Below the pieces are notes generated by a model. It saw only the letters and a list, made by a program, of their open reading frames with translations, did not search any database and was not told where the DNA came from. Made by a program: the position numbers and the translations under genes. A DNA stretch of 64,000 bases from Pelodictyon luteolum DSM 273 (GTDB lineage: Bacteria; Bacteroidota; Chlorobiia; Chlorobiales; Chlorobiaceae). The DNA is taken from assembly GCF_000012485.1 (NCBI RefSeq), contig NC_007512.1:993001-1057000 (forward strand), given 5' to 3'. Position 1 is the stretch's first letter. Every line of letters begins with the position of its first letter. Below are positions 1 through 9,205 of the stretch, piece after piece.

Positions 1-515
1 TCAGGGAAGGCTTCGATGAACTTTTCGGTAAGGGTCTCGATGACGCTGAAGGCGAGCGTCGGCTCGCCGCCGTACCAGCTTACCGAGAGGTGTCTTGCAT
101 CGTTGTGTTTTTTGATGAACGCGATGAGTGCCTCAATCGTCCCATTGTCCATCACGGTGGCGTCACTCTGGCTGTGCTCGAAACAGTACGGGCAGGCGAA
201 GTTGCAGGCGAGCGTCGGGCAGATGGTCAGGCCGACATAGCCTGTGCTGAAGCAGGCTGCGTTGCGCTGGTAGCCAAGCTCCATCAGCTTGAGCTTTTCC
301 TCACTCGGTTCAGCAAGGAATCCGTGCTCTTCGAGGGCGGTGATGAATCCCCCGTCAATCAATGGTTCAGCAGCCGGAAGTCCGTTCCGGAGTGACTGGG
401 CCGCACTTTTGTGCGGTTCGTCGAGCTCGAGCATGATGCCTGTAAGCGTGTTGTGCAGGAACCAGCCGTAGCGTTCGCTGCGGAACAGGGTGTTATAGCG
501 TGACCAGGGTTTCAT
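1..515 (-). CDS. Radical SAM peptide maturase, 3' part beyond the left edge
   Basis: Reading the minus strand from an ATG at 515 gives an open frame that runs off the left edge, so only about the first 171 residues are visible. Near residue 100 is CPTLACNFACPYCF, the CxxxCxxC motif that binds the [4Fe-4S] cluster of radical SAM enzymes, followed by WYGGEPTLAF, the usual GGEP motif of the SAM-binding region. The N-terminal stretch (YNTLFRSERYGWFLHNTLTG) is typical of SPASM-type peptide-modifying enzymes. It is divergent from the adjacent RiPP export operon, so it probably modifies one of the local precursors. Whether a SPASM domain follows cannot be seen. Confidence 0.85.
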   Translation of the reverse strand, partial: MKPWSRYNTLFRSERYGWFLHNTLTGIMLELDEPHKSAAQSLRNGLPAAEPLIDGGFITALEEHGFLAEPSEEKLKLMELGYQRNAACFSTGYVGLTICPTLACNFACPYCFEHSQSDATVMDNGTIEALIAFIKKHNDARHLSVSWYGGEPTLAFSVIETLTEKFIEAFP

Positions 516-627
516 GGCCTCATGGGGGAAAGGAGATTAACATTTTTTTCAGCCTGTTATATAGTCATAAATTCAGTATTATCACACGGTAATGAACACT
601 TGCCCCGTGCATCCAGACTGACCCCCC
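516..627. promoter_or_regulatory. Divergent promoter region between radical SAM gene and export operon
   Basis: This 112-bp AT-rich gap separates the divergent starts at 515 (minus) and 628 (plus) and must carry promoters for both the radical SAM gene and the transport operon. It contains TTATATAGTCATAAATTCAG, but I cannot assign -35/-10 boxes with confidence. Confidence 0.4.
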
Positions 628-1746
628 ATGGCAGTAGAATTCCGTAAGGAAGCCCTCAAAAAGCTCAGTTCGCCCGATGACCTCGACCGCCTGATGCCGG
701 TGACGGACCGCAGGGGGTGGATAGCCCTTGCCGCCGTTGGCGTCTTCATCGCTTCAGCCGTTGCCTGGGGCATACTCGGGGCGATTTCCACCTCGGTCGA
801 CGGAAAGGGGATCACCATGGCCACCGGCGCCATCCGCACCATCACGGCCCGTACCGGCGGAGTTGTGTCCGGCTTTACCCTTAAAGGGGGAGAGCCGGTG
901 CAGATTGGGCAGGTCCTTGCCATCATCGAGCAGCCTGAACTCAAGCAGCTGTTCCTTGAAGCGTTCTCCAAGCATGAGTTCCTGGCCTCCCATCAGGAGG
1001 AGAAGAGCGAGTTCATCAGGCAGCAGATCATCCTGCAGGAAGACAAGGTCGCAAAACTCAGACGTCTGTATGAAGAGGGGCTGGTTGAAAAGGCCCTCCT
1101 GAACGCGACCGAGCGAGACATCATGGATTTGAAGAACAGCCTCTACGCCCTTGATGAAAGCCTTGCTGAAGCAGTCCGCCAGCTTGAAAAGTCCCGGGAA
1201 GACTACAAATGGCGTTCCGCCCTCATGGCCCCGTTCAGCGGCATAGTCACCGAAGTGCTTGCCGGAAACGGCGATCAGGTTGCCGCAGGGCAACATATCC
1301 TCCAGATCGAACCCATCGGTGAGGGAACGGAAGAGTCTCTCCGCCTTGACCTCTATGTCGCTTCAGGCGATGCCAAGAAAGTCCGTACCGGCATGCTGGC
1401 CTATATCTCACCCTCTACCGTCAAGCCTGAGCAGTACGGGTATATCGTCGGCCGTGTTTACTCGGTGAGCGACTATCCCGTCTCTGTGGAAGCCATCGCC
1501 ACGGACATCAAAAACCAGCAGCTGGCAGCCGATTTCGCAAAGACGAGCCCTCCCTACAAGGTAAAGGTGCAGCTGCTCCGCGACCGGAGCACCCCGAGCG
1601 GCTACCGGTGGACATCGGGCAAGGGGGCGAACACGACCATCACCTCCGGCATGCTCTGCGGCGGCAAGATCATAGTGGAGGAGAAACGCCCTGTGGAACT
1701 GGTGGTTCCCCTGCTGAAGAAGTTCGTATCCGGCGAAGGCAGCTAA
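628..1746 (+). CDS. HlyD-family membrane fusion protein of NHLP-type RiPP exporter
   Basis: This 372-residue periplasmic adaptor bridges inner-membrane ABC transporters to a TolC-like channel. One membrane segment lies at about residues 30-52. A first half-lipoyl motif (TGGVVSGFTLKGGEPVQIGQ) follows, then a charged coiled-coil hairpin at about 110-190, then the second half-lipoyl (APFSGIVTEVLAGNGDQVAA) and a beta-barrel region. Its place directly before the channel and two ABC proteins matches the NHLM-type bacteriocin secretion arrangement. The ATG at 628 has only a weak ribosome site. It is the first gene of an operon that runs to the Nif11 precursor at 8749. Confidence 0.9.
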   Translation: MAVEFRKEALKKLSSPDDLDRLMPVTDRRGWIALAAVGVFIASAVAWGILGAISTSVDGKGITMATGAIRTITARTGGVVSGFTLKGGEPVQIGQVLAIIEQPELKQLFLEAFSKHEFLASHQEEKSEFIRQQIILQEDKVAKLRRLYEEGLVEKALLNATERDIMDLKNSLYALDESLAEAVRQLEKSREDYKWRSALMAPFSGIVTEVLAGNGDQVAAGQHILQIEPIGEGTEESLRLDLYVASGDAKKVRTGMLAYISPSTVKPEQYGYIVGRVYSVSDYPVSVEAIATDIKNQQLAADFAKTSPPYKVKVQLLRDRSTPSGYRWTSGKGANTTITSGMLCGGKIIVEEKRPVELVVPLLKKFVSGEGS

Positions 1747-1781
1747 CCTCCTAACTTCTCCCATACCAAGGATTCAGGTCT

Positions 1782-3335
1782 ATGCCCCGCATCCCCCAGG
1801 TCATTCAGCTAAAGAGCGCCCTCAGCATAGCCATGCTGGCCGTGTGTATGGCGCTTCTGCCCTTTCCCGCAGCTTCCGTGCAGGCGGGGGAGGGCATCAG
1901 CATGCTGCAGAGCGTCAGGATAGGCCTCGAGCACTCTCCGGCCGTACTGACGGAGCGGCAGGCACTGCGGATCAGCCTGTCCACGCTGGAGGACGCCCGG
2001 GCCCGGTACGATCCTACAATTGCGCTCTCCTCCGCCTACCGCAAAGACGCAGGGACTGCTCCCGATGGGGGTGACCTGCATACCGTCTCCTCCGGGCTCT
2101 CGGTGACGCAGCATCTTCCCTCCGGCATCACCGTTGCGCCGGCCATCACGATCAACCGCACCGATAAAGAGGGTACGGCAGCCTCCAGTGCCGCTGCTGC
2201 CGGCATGACCATCACCGTTCCGCTTTTCAAGGGGCTCGGCAGCAGCAACCTGTACCGTTCGAACCGCAATGCGGCGAAGCTGTCGCTCGAGGCTGAACGG
2301 CGTACGCTCGTCGATATTCTGGAATCAAGTACCTATGCGACGGCCGGTGCATATTGGAGCTATGTCTATGCCTGGCGCCAGCGCGAGCTTGCCCGTACCC
2401 TTACAGAGAGCGCCGAAAGCCAGCTCAACGCCACCAGAGCGCTGGCGGAGGCTGATGCCATAGCCACCCTCATGATCGAGCAGGCAAGCGCCTACCTGCA
2501 GCAGTCGCAGGCCTCGGAGGCTTCAAGTGAACTTGCCATCCAGCAGGCGTGGCACGGGCTGATGCTGGCAATGGGGTTCGATGCTGCCAAGTATCCCGTT
2601 CCGCAACTGCCGGTTGACCGTTTTCCTGTTCCCGGAGCAGGCTTCAAGGCCTCCCTTCCCGGAATCGACTCGCTGCAGGCTGTTGCCATGAGGAACCGCG
2701 CGGACCTGCAGGCCCGCCGTCTTGGGTCTCAAGCGGCTTCAACCCTGCTTGAGGGCTACCGCAACGAACGCAGGCCCGACATCTCCCTCTCGCTCTGGGG
2801 CGGCTACAGTGGCTCACACGATGGAGACAGCTTCCATGACTATTTCCGATCGGCAACAGGGAACATACCTGGCACGAGCGTGTCGGCGGGCCTTACCTGG
2901 ACCATTGATGCGGGGAACCGCTCCGCCGAGGCAGCCTATATCACCCGGTCCGCCCGGCTCGAAGAGAGCCTGATCCTTGAAGCCGAACTTGATCGCTCTG
3001 TGAAGAGCACGGTCACCCTTGCGTTTGCCGCCGTCAGGAACGCCGCCGATGTGTACCAGCTCACCCGGAACAGTACCGGGTCGTATCGCAGGCTGAAGGA
3101 AGGGGAGCTGAGGAAGTTCCGGATGGGAATGTCGGATATCTTCAACCTGCAGACCGCGAGCAACAACCTCGCAACTGCTGAACTGCAGCTGCTCTCTGCT
3201 GAACAGTCGTTCGCTCTGGCGGTGCTCGGCCTCCGGCGCGCAACGGGGTCACTTGTTGCTGAAGAGGGCGGGGCAGCAACCATTCAGGCGGCGAACATCT
3301 TCAGTGTCCCTCTGGCAAAAGGAGGACGGCGATGA
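1782..3335 (+). CDS. TolC-family outer membrane efflux protein
   Basis: The 517-residue product begins with an export signal (hydrophobic core around residues 14-30, cleavage near ASVQA-GE). Two repeated alpha-helical halves follow, rich in Ala, Gln, Leu and Arg, as in TolC/CusC-type channels; RNADLQARRLGSQAA marks the start of the second half. It supplies the outer-membrane exit for the RiPP exporter. The stop overlaps the start of the next gene by 4 nt, so translation is probably coupled. There is no lipobox, so it is likely a signal-peptidase I substrate. Confidence 0.9.
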   Translation: MPRIPQVIQLKSALSIAMLAVCMALLPFPAASVQAGEGISMLQSVRIGLEHSPAVLTERQALRISLSTLEDARARYDPTIALSSAYRKDAGTAPDGGDLHTVSSGLSVTQHLPSGITVAPAITINRTDKEGTAASSAAAAGMTITVPLFKGLGSSNLYRSNRNAAKLSLEAERRTLVDILESSTYATAGAYWSYVYAWRQRELARTLTESAESQLNATRALAEADAIATLMIEQASAYLQQSQASEASSELAIQQAWHGLMLAMGFDAAKYPVPQLPVDRFPVPGAGFKASLPGIDSLQAVAMRNRADLQARRLGSQAASTLLEGYRNERRPDISLSLWGGYSGSHDGDSFHDYFRSATGNIPGTSVSAGLTWTIDAGNRSAEAAYITRSARLEESLILEAELDRSVKSTVTLAFAAVRNAADVYQLTRNSTGSYRRLKEGELRKFRMGMSDIFNLQTASNNLATAELQLLSAEQSFALAVLGLRRATGSLVAEEGGAATIQAANIFSVPLAKGGRR

Positions 3336-5506
3336 GTTTCATGCTGTTCCCGACGAAGATCCTCTGGGAAGAGGACAGAATCAAAACCCCGACTGTCCTG
3401 CAGATGGAAGCGGTGGAGTGCGGTGCGGCCTCGCTCGGCATGATTCTGGCTTATTTCGGAAAGTATGTTCCGCTCGAGGAACTCAGGGTCGAGTGCGGGG
3501 TGTCGCGCGACGGCAGCAAGGCGAGCAGCCTCATTGCCGCAGGGAAACGGTACGGGCTGGAATCGAAAGGCGCACGGCTTGACATTGACGACCTCCACCG
3601 TAAGCCGCTGCCGATGATCCTGTTCTGGAACATGTACCACTTCGTGGTGTTCGAGGGCTACCGGAAAGGCATCTACTACATCAACGACCCTGCTTCGGGT
3701 CAGCGGAAGGTGAGTGCGCAGGAGTTCAGCGAGTCCTATTCGGGTGTGGCGCTCACGTTCGAAAAGACCGATGCGTTCCAGCCGGGCGGCAGGCCGTTCA
3801 GTCTTGCCGGCGCACTGAAAAAAAGGATGCCGGGCCTCGAGCGGGCGCTCACCTATATCGTCCTCGCAAGCCTGCTGCTTGTCATCCCGGGGCTTGTCGT
3901 GCCCTCGTTCCTCCGCATCTTCATCGACTATGTTCTGGTGCAGGGGGCCACGGACTGGCTGCGCCCGCTGCTTATCGGCATGCTGCTCACCGCTCTCCTG
4001 CAGGGCGTGCTTACCTGGCTGAAGCAGTACTACCTCCTCCGGGCAGAAACCAAGCTCGCCCTCACTTCTTCAGCGAAGTTCTTCAACCATGTCTTCGCCA
4101 TGCCCATGCGCTTCTTCACGATGCGCCAGGCCGGTGAAATCTCGAACCGCGTGCAGCTCAACGACCAGGTCGCCACCTTGGTGGCAGGGGACCTTACGGC
4201 CAATGCACTCAACTTCGTGCTGATCGCCTTCTATGCGCTCCTGATGTTCCGCTACGATACCGTCCTCACCCTCGGAGCCATCCTCATCGCCGGTGTCAAT
4301 GCAGCGGCCCTGTTCTATGTGTCGCGCAAGCGCGTCGTTCTCAACCAGAAGTTCCAGCAGGATTCTGGCAAGCTCATGGGAACCACTTTCTACGGCATCA
4401 AGACCATCGAAAGCCTCAAGGCCTCGGGCTCCGAGCCGGACTTCTTCGCCCGCTGGTCGGGGCTCTTCGCCAACATGGTCAACGGCCAGCAGCAGCTGCA
4501 GGTCGCCACGGTGTTCCTGCTCGCCCTGCCTCCGTTCCTTCAGTCGTTCGGCAACATCGCCATTCTCTCGGTCGGCGGTCTCAGGGTGATGGAAGGGCAG
4601 CTGAGCATGGGTATGCTCATCGCGTTCCAGAGCCTGCTCATGTCGTTCCTCGCTCCGGTGAACGAAATGGTCACCCTTGGCCAGAAACTGCAGGATGCCG
4701 AGGGCAACATGCAGCGGCTTGACGACGTGATGGACAACGATGTGGAACTCGAAACCGATGAAGACGACGATGAGGAGCATCAGCCGCTTGAGGGCCATAT
4801 CGAGCTGCGCGACATCACCTTCGGCTACAATGTGCTGGAAGCACCGCTCATCGAGAACTTTTCCCTGAAGCTCGAGCCGGGCCAGCGGGTTGCGCTTGTC
4901 GGCGGGTCGGGGTCGGGGAAATCGACGGTATCGAAGCTGGTTGCGGGGTTGTACGAACCCTGGTCGGGGGAACTGCTGTTTGACGGCATCCCACGCCGGG
5001 AGCTGCCGCGCAGGCGGGTTGCCGCATCGGTCGGAATGGTCGATCAGGAGATCAGCCTCTTTGAAGGCAGCATCGCCGAAAACATCTCCATGTGGGATGG
5101 AACCATGCCGCAGGAGGAGATTGAACGGGCGGCCCGGGATGCGGCAATCGATGAGGTCATCTCTTCACGTACCGGCGGCTATCAGGCAAATCTGTCGGAA
5201 GGCGGGTCGAACTTCAGCGGCGGACAGCGCCAGAGAATCGAAATCGCAAGGGCGCTTGCCACGAACCCCTCGATATTGATCCTTGATGAGGCAACCAGTG
5301 CCCTTGATCCTACGACGGAAAAGCGTATCGACGAAAACATCCGGAAGCGGGGGTGCACCTGCCTGATCGTGGCACACCGGCTGAGCACCATCCGCGACTG
5401 TGATGAAATCATTGTTCTCGAGTACGGAAAGGTTAAGGAACGCGGTACCCACCAGTCACTCATGGCCCTTGGCGGGGTCTATGCCGGGCTCATAAAAACA
5501 GGATGA
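3332..5506 (+). CDS. C39-peptidase ABC transporter (leader-cleaving exporter, NHLM ABC1 type)
   Basis: This 724-residue protein has a full peptidase-permease-ATPase layout. The N-terminal C39 protease shows the oxyanion Gln24, catalytic Cys30 (QMEAVECGAAS), His103 (NMYHFVVF) and Asp119 (NDPASG). The permease occupies about 165-440. The ATPase has Walker A GGSGSGKST, signature FSGGQRQRIEIARAL, Walker B ILILDEATSALD and the H-loop AHRLST. C39 domains cut after double-Gly leaders, and both NHLP precursors end their leaders in AGG and the Nif11 precursors carry GG runs. All catalytic residues are present, so it should cleave and export the mature peptides. Confidence 0.95.
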   Translation: MSFMLFPTKILWEEDRIKTPTVLQMEAVECGAASLGMILAYFGKYVPLEELRVECGVSRDGSKASSLIAAGKRYGLESKGARLDIDDLHRKPLPMILFWNMYHFVVFEGYRKGIYYINDPASGQRKVSAQEFSESYSGVALTFEKTDAFQPGGRPFSLAGALKKRMPGLERALTYIVLASLLLVIPGLVVPSFLRIFIDYVLVQGATDWLRPLLIGMLLTALLQGVLTWLKQYYLLRAETKLALTSSAKFFNHVFAMPMRFFTMRQAGEISNRVQLNDQVATLVAGDLTANALNFVLIAFYALLMFRYDTVLTLGAILIAGVNAAALFYVSRKRVVLNQKFQQDSGKLMGTTFYGIKTIESLKASGSEPDFFARWSGLFANMVNGQQQLQVATVFLLALPPFLQSFGNIAILSVGGLRVMEGQLSMGMLIAFQSLLMSFLAPVNEMVTLGQKLQDAEGNMQRLDDVMDNDVELETDEDDDEEHQPLEGHIELRDITFGYNVLEAPLIENFSLKLEPGQRVALVGGSGSGKSTVSKLVAGLYEPWSGELLFDGIPRRELPRRRVAASVGMVDQEISLFEGSIAENISMWDGTMPQEEIERAARDAAIDEVISSRTGGYQANLSEGGSNFSGGQRQRIEIARALATNPSILILDEATSALDPTTEKRIDENIRKRGCTCLIVAHRLSTIRDCDEIIVLEYGKVKERGTHQSLMALGGVYAGLIKTG

Positions 5507-7734
5507 CGATGCAGGATGGACAGCAGGAGACCCCTGCAGGAAAGATCCCGTTTTCACGGCGGGTCATGGAACGGTCCAGGTTCCAGCAGGAGCGGTACAG
5601 CGGCGCCCTCAAGGGGCTTGCGGGCGTCATGGCCGAAGGGGGAGCACGAGTGGCCCCGCAGGTGTCCGATCCCCTGCTTGCTTCGTGCCTCATGGTCGGG
5701 GAAGCCGCGGGCATCAGGATAACGGCACCACCGACGAGCAGCGGGCCGTCGCATGAGGACCCCCTGCAGTCCATCTGCCGGCACTCCGGCGTAAGGTCAA
5801 GAAAGGTAGCACTGCGGAGCGATGCCCGGTGGTGGGAGGAGGAAAACGGTCCGCTTCTTGCGTTCCGGAGTGAGAGCAGGAGTCCTGTTGCCCTCATCCC
5901 TGACCCCATCGGCGGGTACCGCCTCTACGATCCCGCTGCAGGTCTGCACGTGAAGTTCGAGGGTGCAATGGCAAAGGAGATGGACGGGGGAGAGGCATGG
6001 GTGCTGTACCGCCCGTTTCCCGATAAACCGCTCGGCGGAAAAGAGGTCCTCTCGTTCGGCATCAGGGGTGGCGGCAACGACGTCGCTTTCACGGCGCTGT
6101 ACGGGGTGGCTGGTGCGCTTCTCGGGCTTCTGACCCCGATCCTCACCGGCATCCTGTTCGGAACAGTCATCCCCCAGTCCTCCAGGAGCCAGCTCCTGCA
6201 GCTTGCGCTGATCCTCATGGCAAGCGTCATTGCGGCCTCGGGGTTCGACCTTGCCCGGCAGATCGCCGTCATGCGTCTGCAGACCCGCATGGACATGCAC
6301 ATCCAGCCGGCACTGATCGACCGGCTCCTCAACCTTCCGAGCACCTTTTTCAGGAAGTTCTCTTCTGGCGACCTCACCATGCGCGTGCTCGGTGTCTCAC
6401 AGATCAAGGAGATCCTCAGCAGCGCGGTGCTTACTGCTGTTCTGGGTCTGCTTTTCGGTATCTCGAACCTCTTCCTGCTCTTTTACTACAGCTGGCAGCT
6501 TGCGCTCTGGGCTCTCCTCATGACTACCATCCTGGTCGGCCTTACGGCATGGATCAGCTACCGCCAGCTCAGCCTGAACAAAGAGATGCTCGGTGTGCAG
6601 GGCAAGATATCGGGTCTGCTCGGCAACCTCCTGACCGGCATCGCCAAGATCAGGATCACCGGCACGGAAAAACCGGCATTCGCCCAGTGGGCAGGGCTGT
6701 TCAGGAAGGAACGGGAGCTGGCCTTCGAGGCTGGCGGGATGCAGAACATCCTTGCCACCACAACGGCGTCGTTCCCGGTTGTGGCCATGGCCGTCATCAT
6801 CGTTTCAGCGGGCGGCATGCTGACCGGCGCACATCTCGACAGCGGCTCGTTCATTGCGTTCACCACTGCCTTCACCGCGTTCCAGACGAGCCTCATGCAG
6901 TCGGCACTGACCATCATCGCCAGCCTCAATGTGGTGCCGCTGTATGAGCGCATCAAGCCGGTGTTCGAAGCGGTGCCGGAAGCTACCGAGGCACAGACCC
7001 AGCCGGATAAACTGCAGGGGCGGATTGAAGTGCAGCGGGTCGATTTCCGGTATGAGAGCGACTCGCCGCAGATACTCCATTCGGTGTCTCTCAAAGCTGA
7101 TCCCGGCGAGTTCATCGCCCTTGTCGGCGGGTCGGGGTCCGGCAAGTCGACCCTCCTGCGGCTCCTGCTCGGGTTTGAAAAGCCGGATATGGGGACGGTG
7201 TCTTATGACGGTATCGACCTTGCATCCCTCAACGTGCAGGCCGTGCGCCGCCAGATGGGCGTTGTCATGCAGAACGGGCAGCTGCAGCCGGGATTTGTGC
7301 TGCAGACCATCATCGGCTCCACGGTCCTTACGGTCGACGATGCATGGGAAGCGGCAAAAATGGCCGGCATCGATGAAGACATCCGCAACATGCCGATGGG
7401 CATGTATACCGTCATCAGTGAGGGAAGTGAAACGATTTCAGGGGGCCAGAAACAGCGGCTGCTCATTGCCGGAGCGCTGGTGCGCAAACCCGGCATCATC
7501 TTTTTCGACGAGGCCACCAGTGCTCTCGACAATAAAACACAGGAAGTCGTCAGCGAAAGCCTGGAAAGGCTTAATGCGACAAGGGTGGTGATCGCCCACC
7601 GCTTAAGCACCATCCGCAATGCCGACAGGATCTACTGCCTCGACGAGGGCCGTATCGTACAGGAGGGTACGTACGAAGAGCTCATGGCAGTCGAGGGCTT
7701 TTTCAAGGAATTGGCGAGCCGTCAGATCGCATAA
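5503..7734 (+). CDS. Second ABC permease/ATPase of NHLP exporter (NHLM ABC2 type)
   Basis: The 743-residue protein overlaps the previous gene by 4 nt. Its N-terminal region of about 180 residues is soluble and has no C39 catalytic triad; the stretch LIPDPIGGYRLYDPAAG resembles a decayed peptidase-like domain. Transmembrane segments and an intact ATPase follow (GGSGSGKST, ISGGQKQRLLIAGAL, IIFFDEATSALD, AHRLST). Pairing of a peptidase-bearing and a peptidase-free ABC protein is the known pattern for NHLM systems, and the two may form a heterodimer. The missing triad indicates transport but not proteolysis. Confidence 0.9.
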   Translation: MTMQDGQQETPAGKIPFSRRVMERSRFQQERYSGALKGLAGVMAEGGARVAPQVSDPLLASCLMVGEAAGIRITAPPTSSGPSHEDPLQSICRHSGVRSRKVALRSDARWWEEENGPLLAFRSESRSPVALIPDPIGGYRLYDPAAGLHVKFEGAMAKEMDGGEAWVLYRPFPDKPLGGKEVLSFGIRGGGNDVAFTALYGVAGALLGLLTPILTGILFGTVIPQSSRSQLLQLALILMASVIAASGFDLARQIAVMRLQTRMDMHIQPALIDRLLNLPSTFFRKFSSGDLTMRVLGVSQIKEILSSAVLTAVLGLLFGISNLFLLFYYSWQLALWALLMTTILVGLTAWISYRQLSLNKEMLGVQGKISGLLGNLLTGIAKIRITGTEKPAFAQWAGLFRKERELAFEAGGMQNILATTTASFPVVAMAVIIVSAGGMLTGAHLDSGSFIAFTTAFTAFQTSLMQSALTIIASLNVVPLYERIKPVFEAVPEATEAQTQPDKLQGRIEVQRVDFRYESDSPQILHSVSLKADPGEFIALVGGSGSGKSTLLRLLLGFEKPDMGTVSYDGIDLASLNVQAVRRQMGVVMQNGQLQPGFVLQTIIGSTVLTVDDAWEAAKMAGIDEDIRNMPMGMYTVISEGSETISGGQKQRLLIAGALVRKPGIIFFDEATSALDNKTQEVVSESLERLNATRVVIAHRLSTIRNADRIYCLDEGRIVQEGTYEELMAVEGFFKELASRQIA

Positions 7735-7752
7735 TCATCAACAGGGTCTCTC

Positions 7753-8748
7753 ATGAACACCATGAACATCAAGCAGGCGATGAAAAAACTTTCACTCAGG
7801 CAGATACCGGCGCCGGTCTGGTACCTTGCGGCGGTTCTGGCCGTGATGGCCGGGGTCGTCTTCACACTGCAGTCGGGTCAGTCTCTTGATGGCGCCAAAA
7901 AGATCATTCAGCTGAACATGGATGATGTCGAGGCCACCATACAGGATTATGGCAAAGCAATGAATTCAATCCGTCTGGAATCCGATGGCCAAGCTATCGC
8001 CAAGGCACATGCGTTCGCATACATGATTGACCTGCGTCCATCGATTATCGGTGATGAAAAAGAGCTTGAACGGATCAGGAAAATGCTTGATGTGGACGAA
8101 CTGCATGTGTCCGATAAAAACGGCATCCTCGTCGGCAGTACCATCCCAAGTTACATCGGCTACGACATGGCATCCAGCCCCCAGTCGAAAGCGTTCATGC
8201 TGGCTATTTATTATAAGGATTTTGAGCTTGCCCAGAAGCCCCAGCCCAAAAGCGTGGACAATACCCTGTTCCAGTATGCCGGTGTTGCCCGCATCGACCA
8301 GCCAGGTATTGTGCAGGTAGGGTTCAAGCCGGAGCGGCTGGAGCGCGTCATGCAGACGGCTGATATCCAGAGAGTCGCCAAGGAGTGGAGAATCGGGGCA
8401 ACGGGCGAGGCCATGATTGCCGATTTTGATGGGAAGATTCTCAGTACTTTTGACGGCAGGCATCTTGGAGAGAGTCTTATGGTATATGGGTTCCCGGAAA
8501 AAGCCTTCAACGGGTCGGAAGGAGAGTTCAGGGCAACGGTGCAGGGGGAGTCGAATTTCATCATGTACCGGTTTGTCGACAGGAACCTGATCATTGCTGC
8601 CATCCCGCAGAGGGAAATCTATGGTGATCGGAACAAAAACCTCATCATCATGCTGCTTGTCAGTATCGGGGCAATCAGTCTTGCGGTATTTGTTGTGAGC
8701 AGGCAGCGGGGTGCCATTGCAGAAGAAGCAGATAAAAAGGAGGTCTGA
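7753..8748 (+). CDS. Two-TM protein with PDC/Cache-like extracytoplasmic domain
   Basis: This 331-residue protein has one membrane segment near residues 22-42 and another near 295-315. The roughly 250 residues between them look like a PDC/Cache sensor fold (RIGATGEAMIADFDGKILST and IAAIPQREIYGDRN are typical Cache phrases). Only a short charged tail follows, with no kinase, HAMP or methyl-accepting domain. It lies in the exporter operon and its TGA is immediately followed by the ATG of Nif11 precursor 1. It may sense peptide or envelope state or confer self-protection; the function is inferred from position only. Confidence 0.7.
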   Translation: MNTMNIKQAMKKLSLRQIPAPVWYLAAVLAVMAGVVFTLQSGQSLDGAKKIIQLNMDDVEATIQDYGKAMNSIRLESDGQAIAKAHAFAYMIDLRPSIIGDEKELERIRKMLDVDELHVSDKNGILVGSTIPSYIGYDMASSPQSKAFMLAIYYKDFELAQKPQPKSVDNTLFQYAGVARIDQPGIVQVGFKPERLERVMQTADIQRVAKEWRIGATGEAMIADFDGKILSTFDGRHLGESLMVYGFPEKAFNGSEGEFRATVQGESNFIMYRFVDRNLIIAAIPQREIYGDRNKNLIIMLLVSIGAISLAVFVVSRQRGAIAEEADKKEV

Positions 8749-9009
8749 ATGTCAGTAGAACAGGCAAAAGCGTTCATCGAGAGGATGAAAACGGACGAAG
8801 CGTTCCGTGAAATGATCATGGCTATCGAAATGCCGGAGGATCGGCTGAAAGCCATTGGTGCAGCAGGATTCGAGTGCACCGGAGAGGAAATTAACGAGGC
8901 AGGCATAGACGTTGGGTTGGCGTCGGGGGGGGGGGAGGGGCCAACGGCGACCACTTTTGCCCCCTCCTTGCTCACGCGCATTGTTGAGCGCCTGCCCACA
9001 CCTCCGTAA
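8749..9009 (+). CDS. Nif11-type RiPP precursor 1, core frame set by a poly-G tract
   Basis: The 86-residue product starts with MSVEQAKAFIERMKTDEAFR, a Nif11-like leader nearly identical to three others in the window. GGAGGT at 8740-8744 gives a good ribosome site. After GEEINEAG the leader enters an 11-G run (8925-8935), and the frame as given ends in a Cys-free tail with LPTPP at the end. If the run were 12 or 9 G, the tail would instead be ANGDHFCPLLAHAHC after the glycines, with two Cys. That resembles precursor 4, where the run of glycines leads to a Cys-containing end. Confidence 0.85.
   Translation: MSVEQAKAFIERMKTDEAFREMIMAIEMPEDRLKAIGAAGFECTGEEINEAGIDVGLASGGGEGPTATTFAPSLLTRIVERLPTPP
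8925..8935 (+). repeat. 11-G homopolymer at leader/core boundary
   Basis: Eleven consecutive G (then A and four more G) encode the Gly stretch where the Nif11-1 leader meets its core. Such runs slip in replication and transcription. A change of one base would swap the complete core sequence. It may also be a sequencing-length error. Confidence 0.9.
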
Positions 9010-9051
9010 CCCCCATCCCTGGGGAGTCTGCGCTGCCATACGTGCCTGTGC

Positions 9052-9084
9052 GATGCCGGAGCGATCATAAACCGCTCCGGCATC
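9052..9084. repeat. Post-core hairpin element, copy 1
   Basis: GATGCCGGAGCG (9052-9063) pairs perfectly with CGCTCCGGCATC (9073-9084) around the loop ATCATAAAC. The element lies 42 nt after the stop of Nif11-1 and recurs after Nif11-3 and Nif11-4 within a longer conserved block (8990-9126 here). No T-run follows, so it is not a classical intrinsic terminator; an RNA-stability or recombination role is possible. Confidence 0.85.
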
Positions 9085-9205
9085 AGGTACGCAGGGTGGC
9101 TCCTGAGATGTGGCGGTGTTTCAGGACCCGGATCGGGCATGCTGGCAACGTGTTATATCGATATATCATTCTTGTTCTCTCAATCTAAAAACCAATGGGG
9201 ACCCC

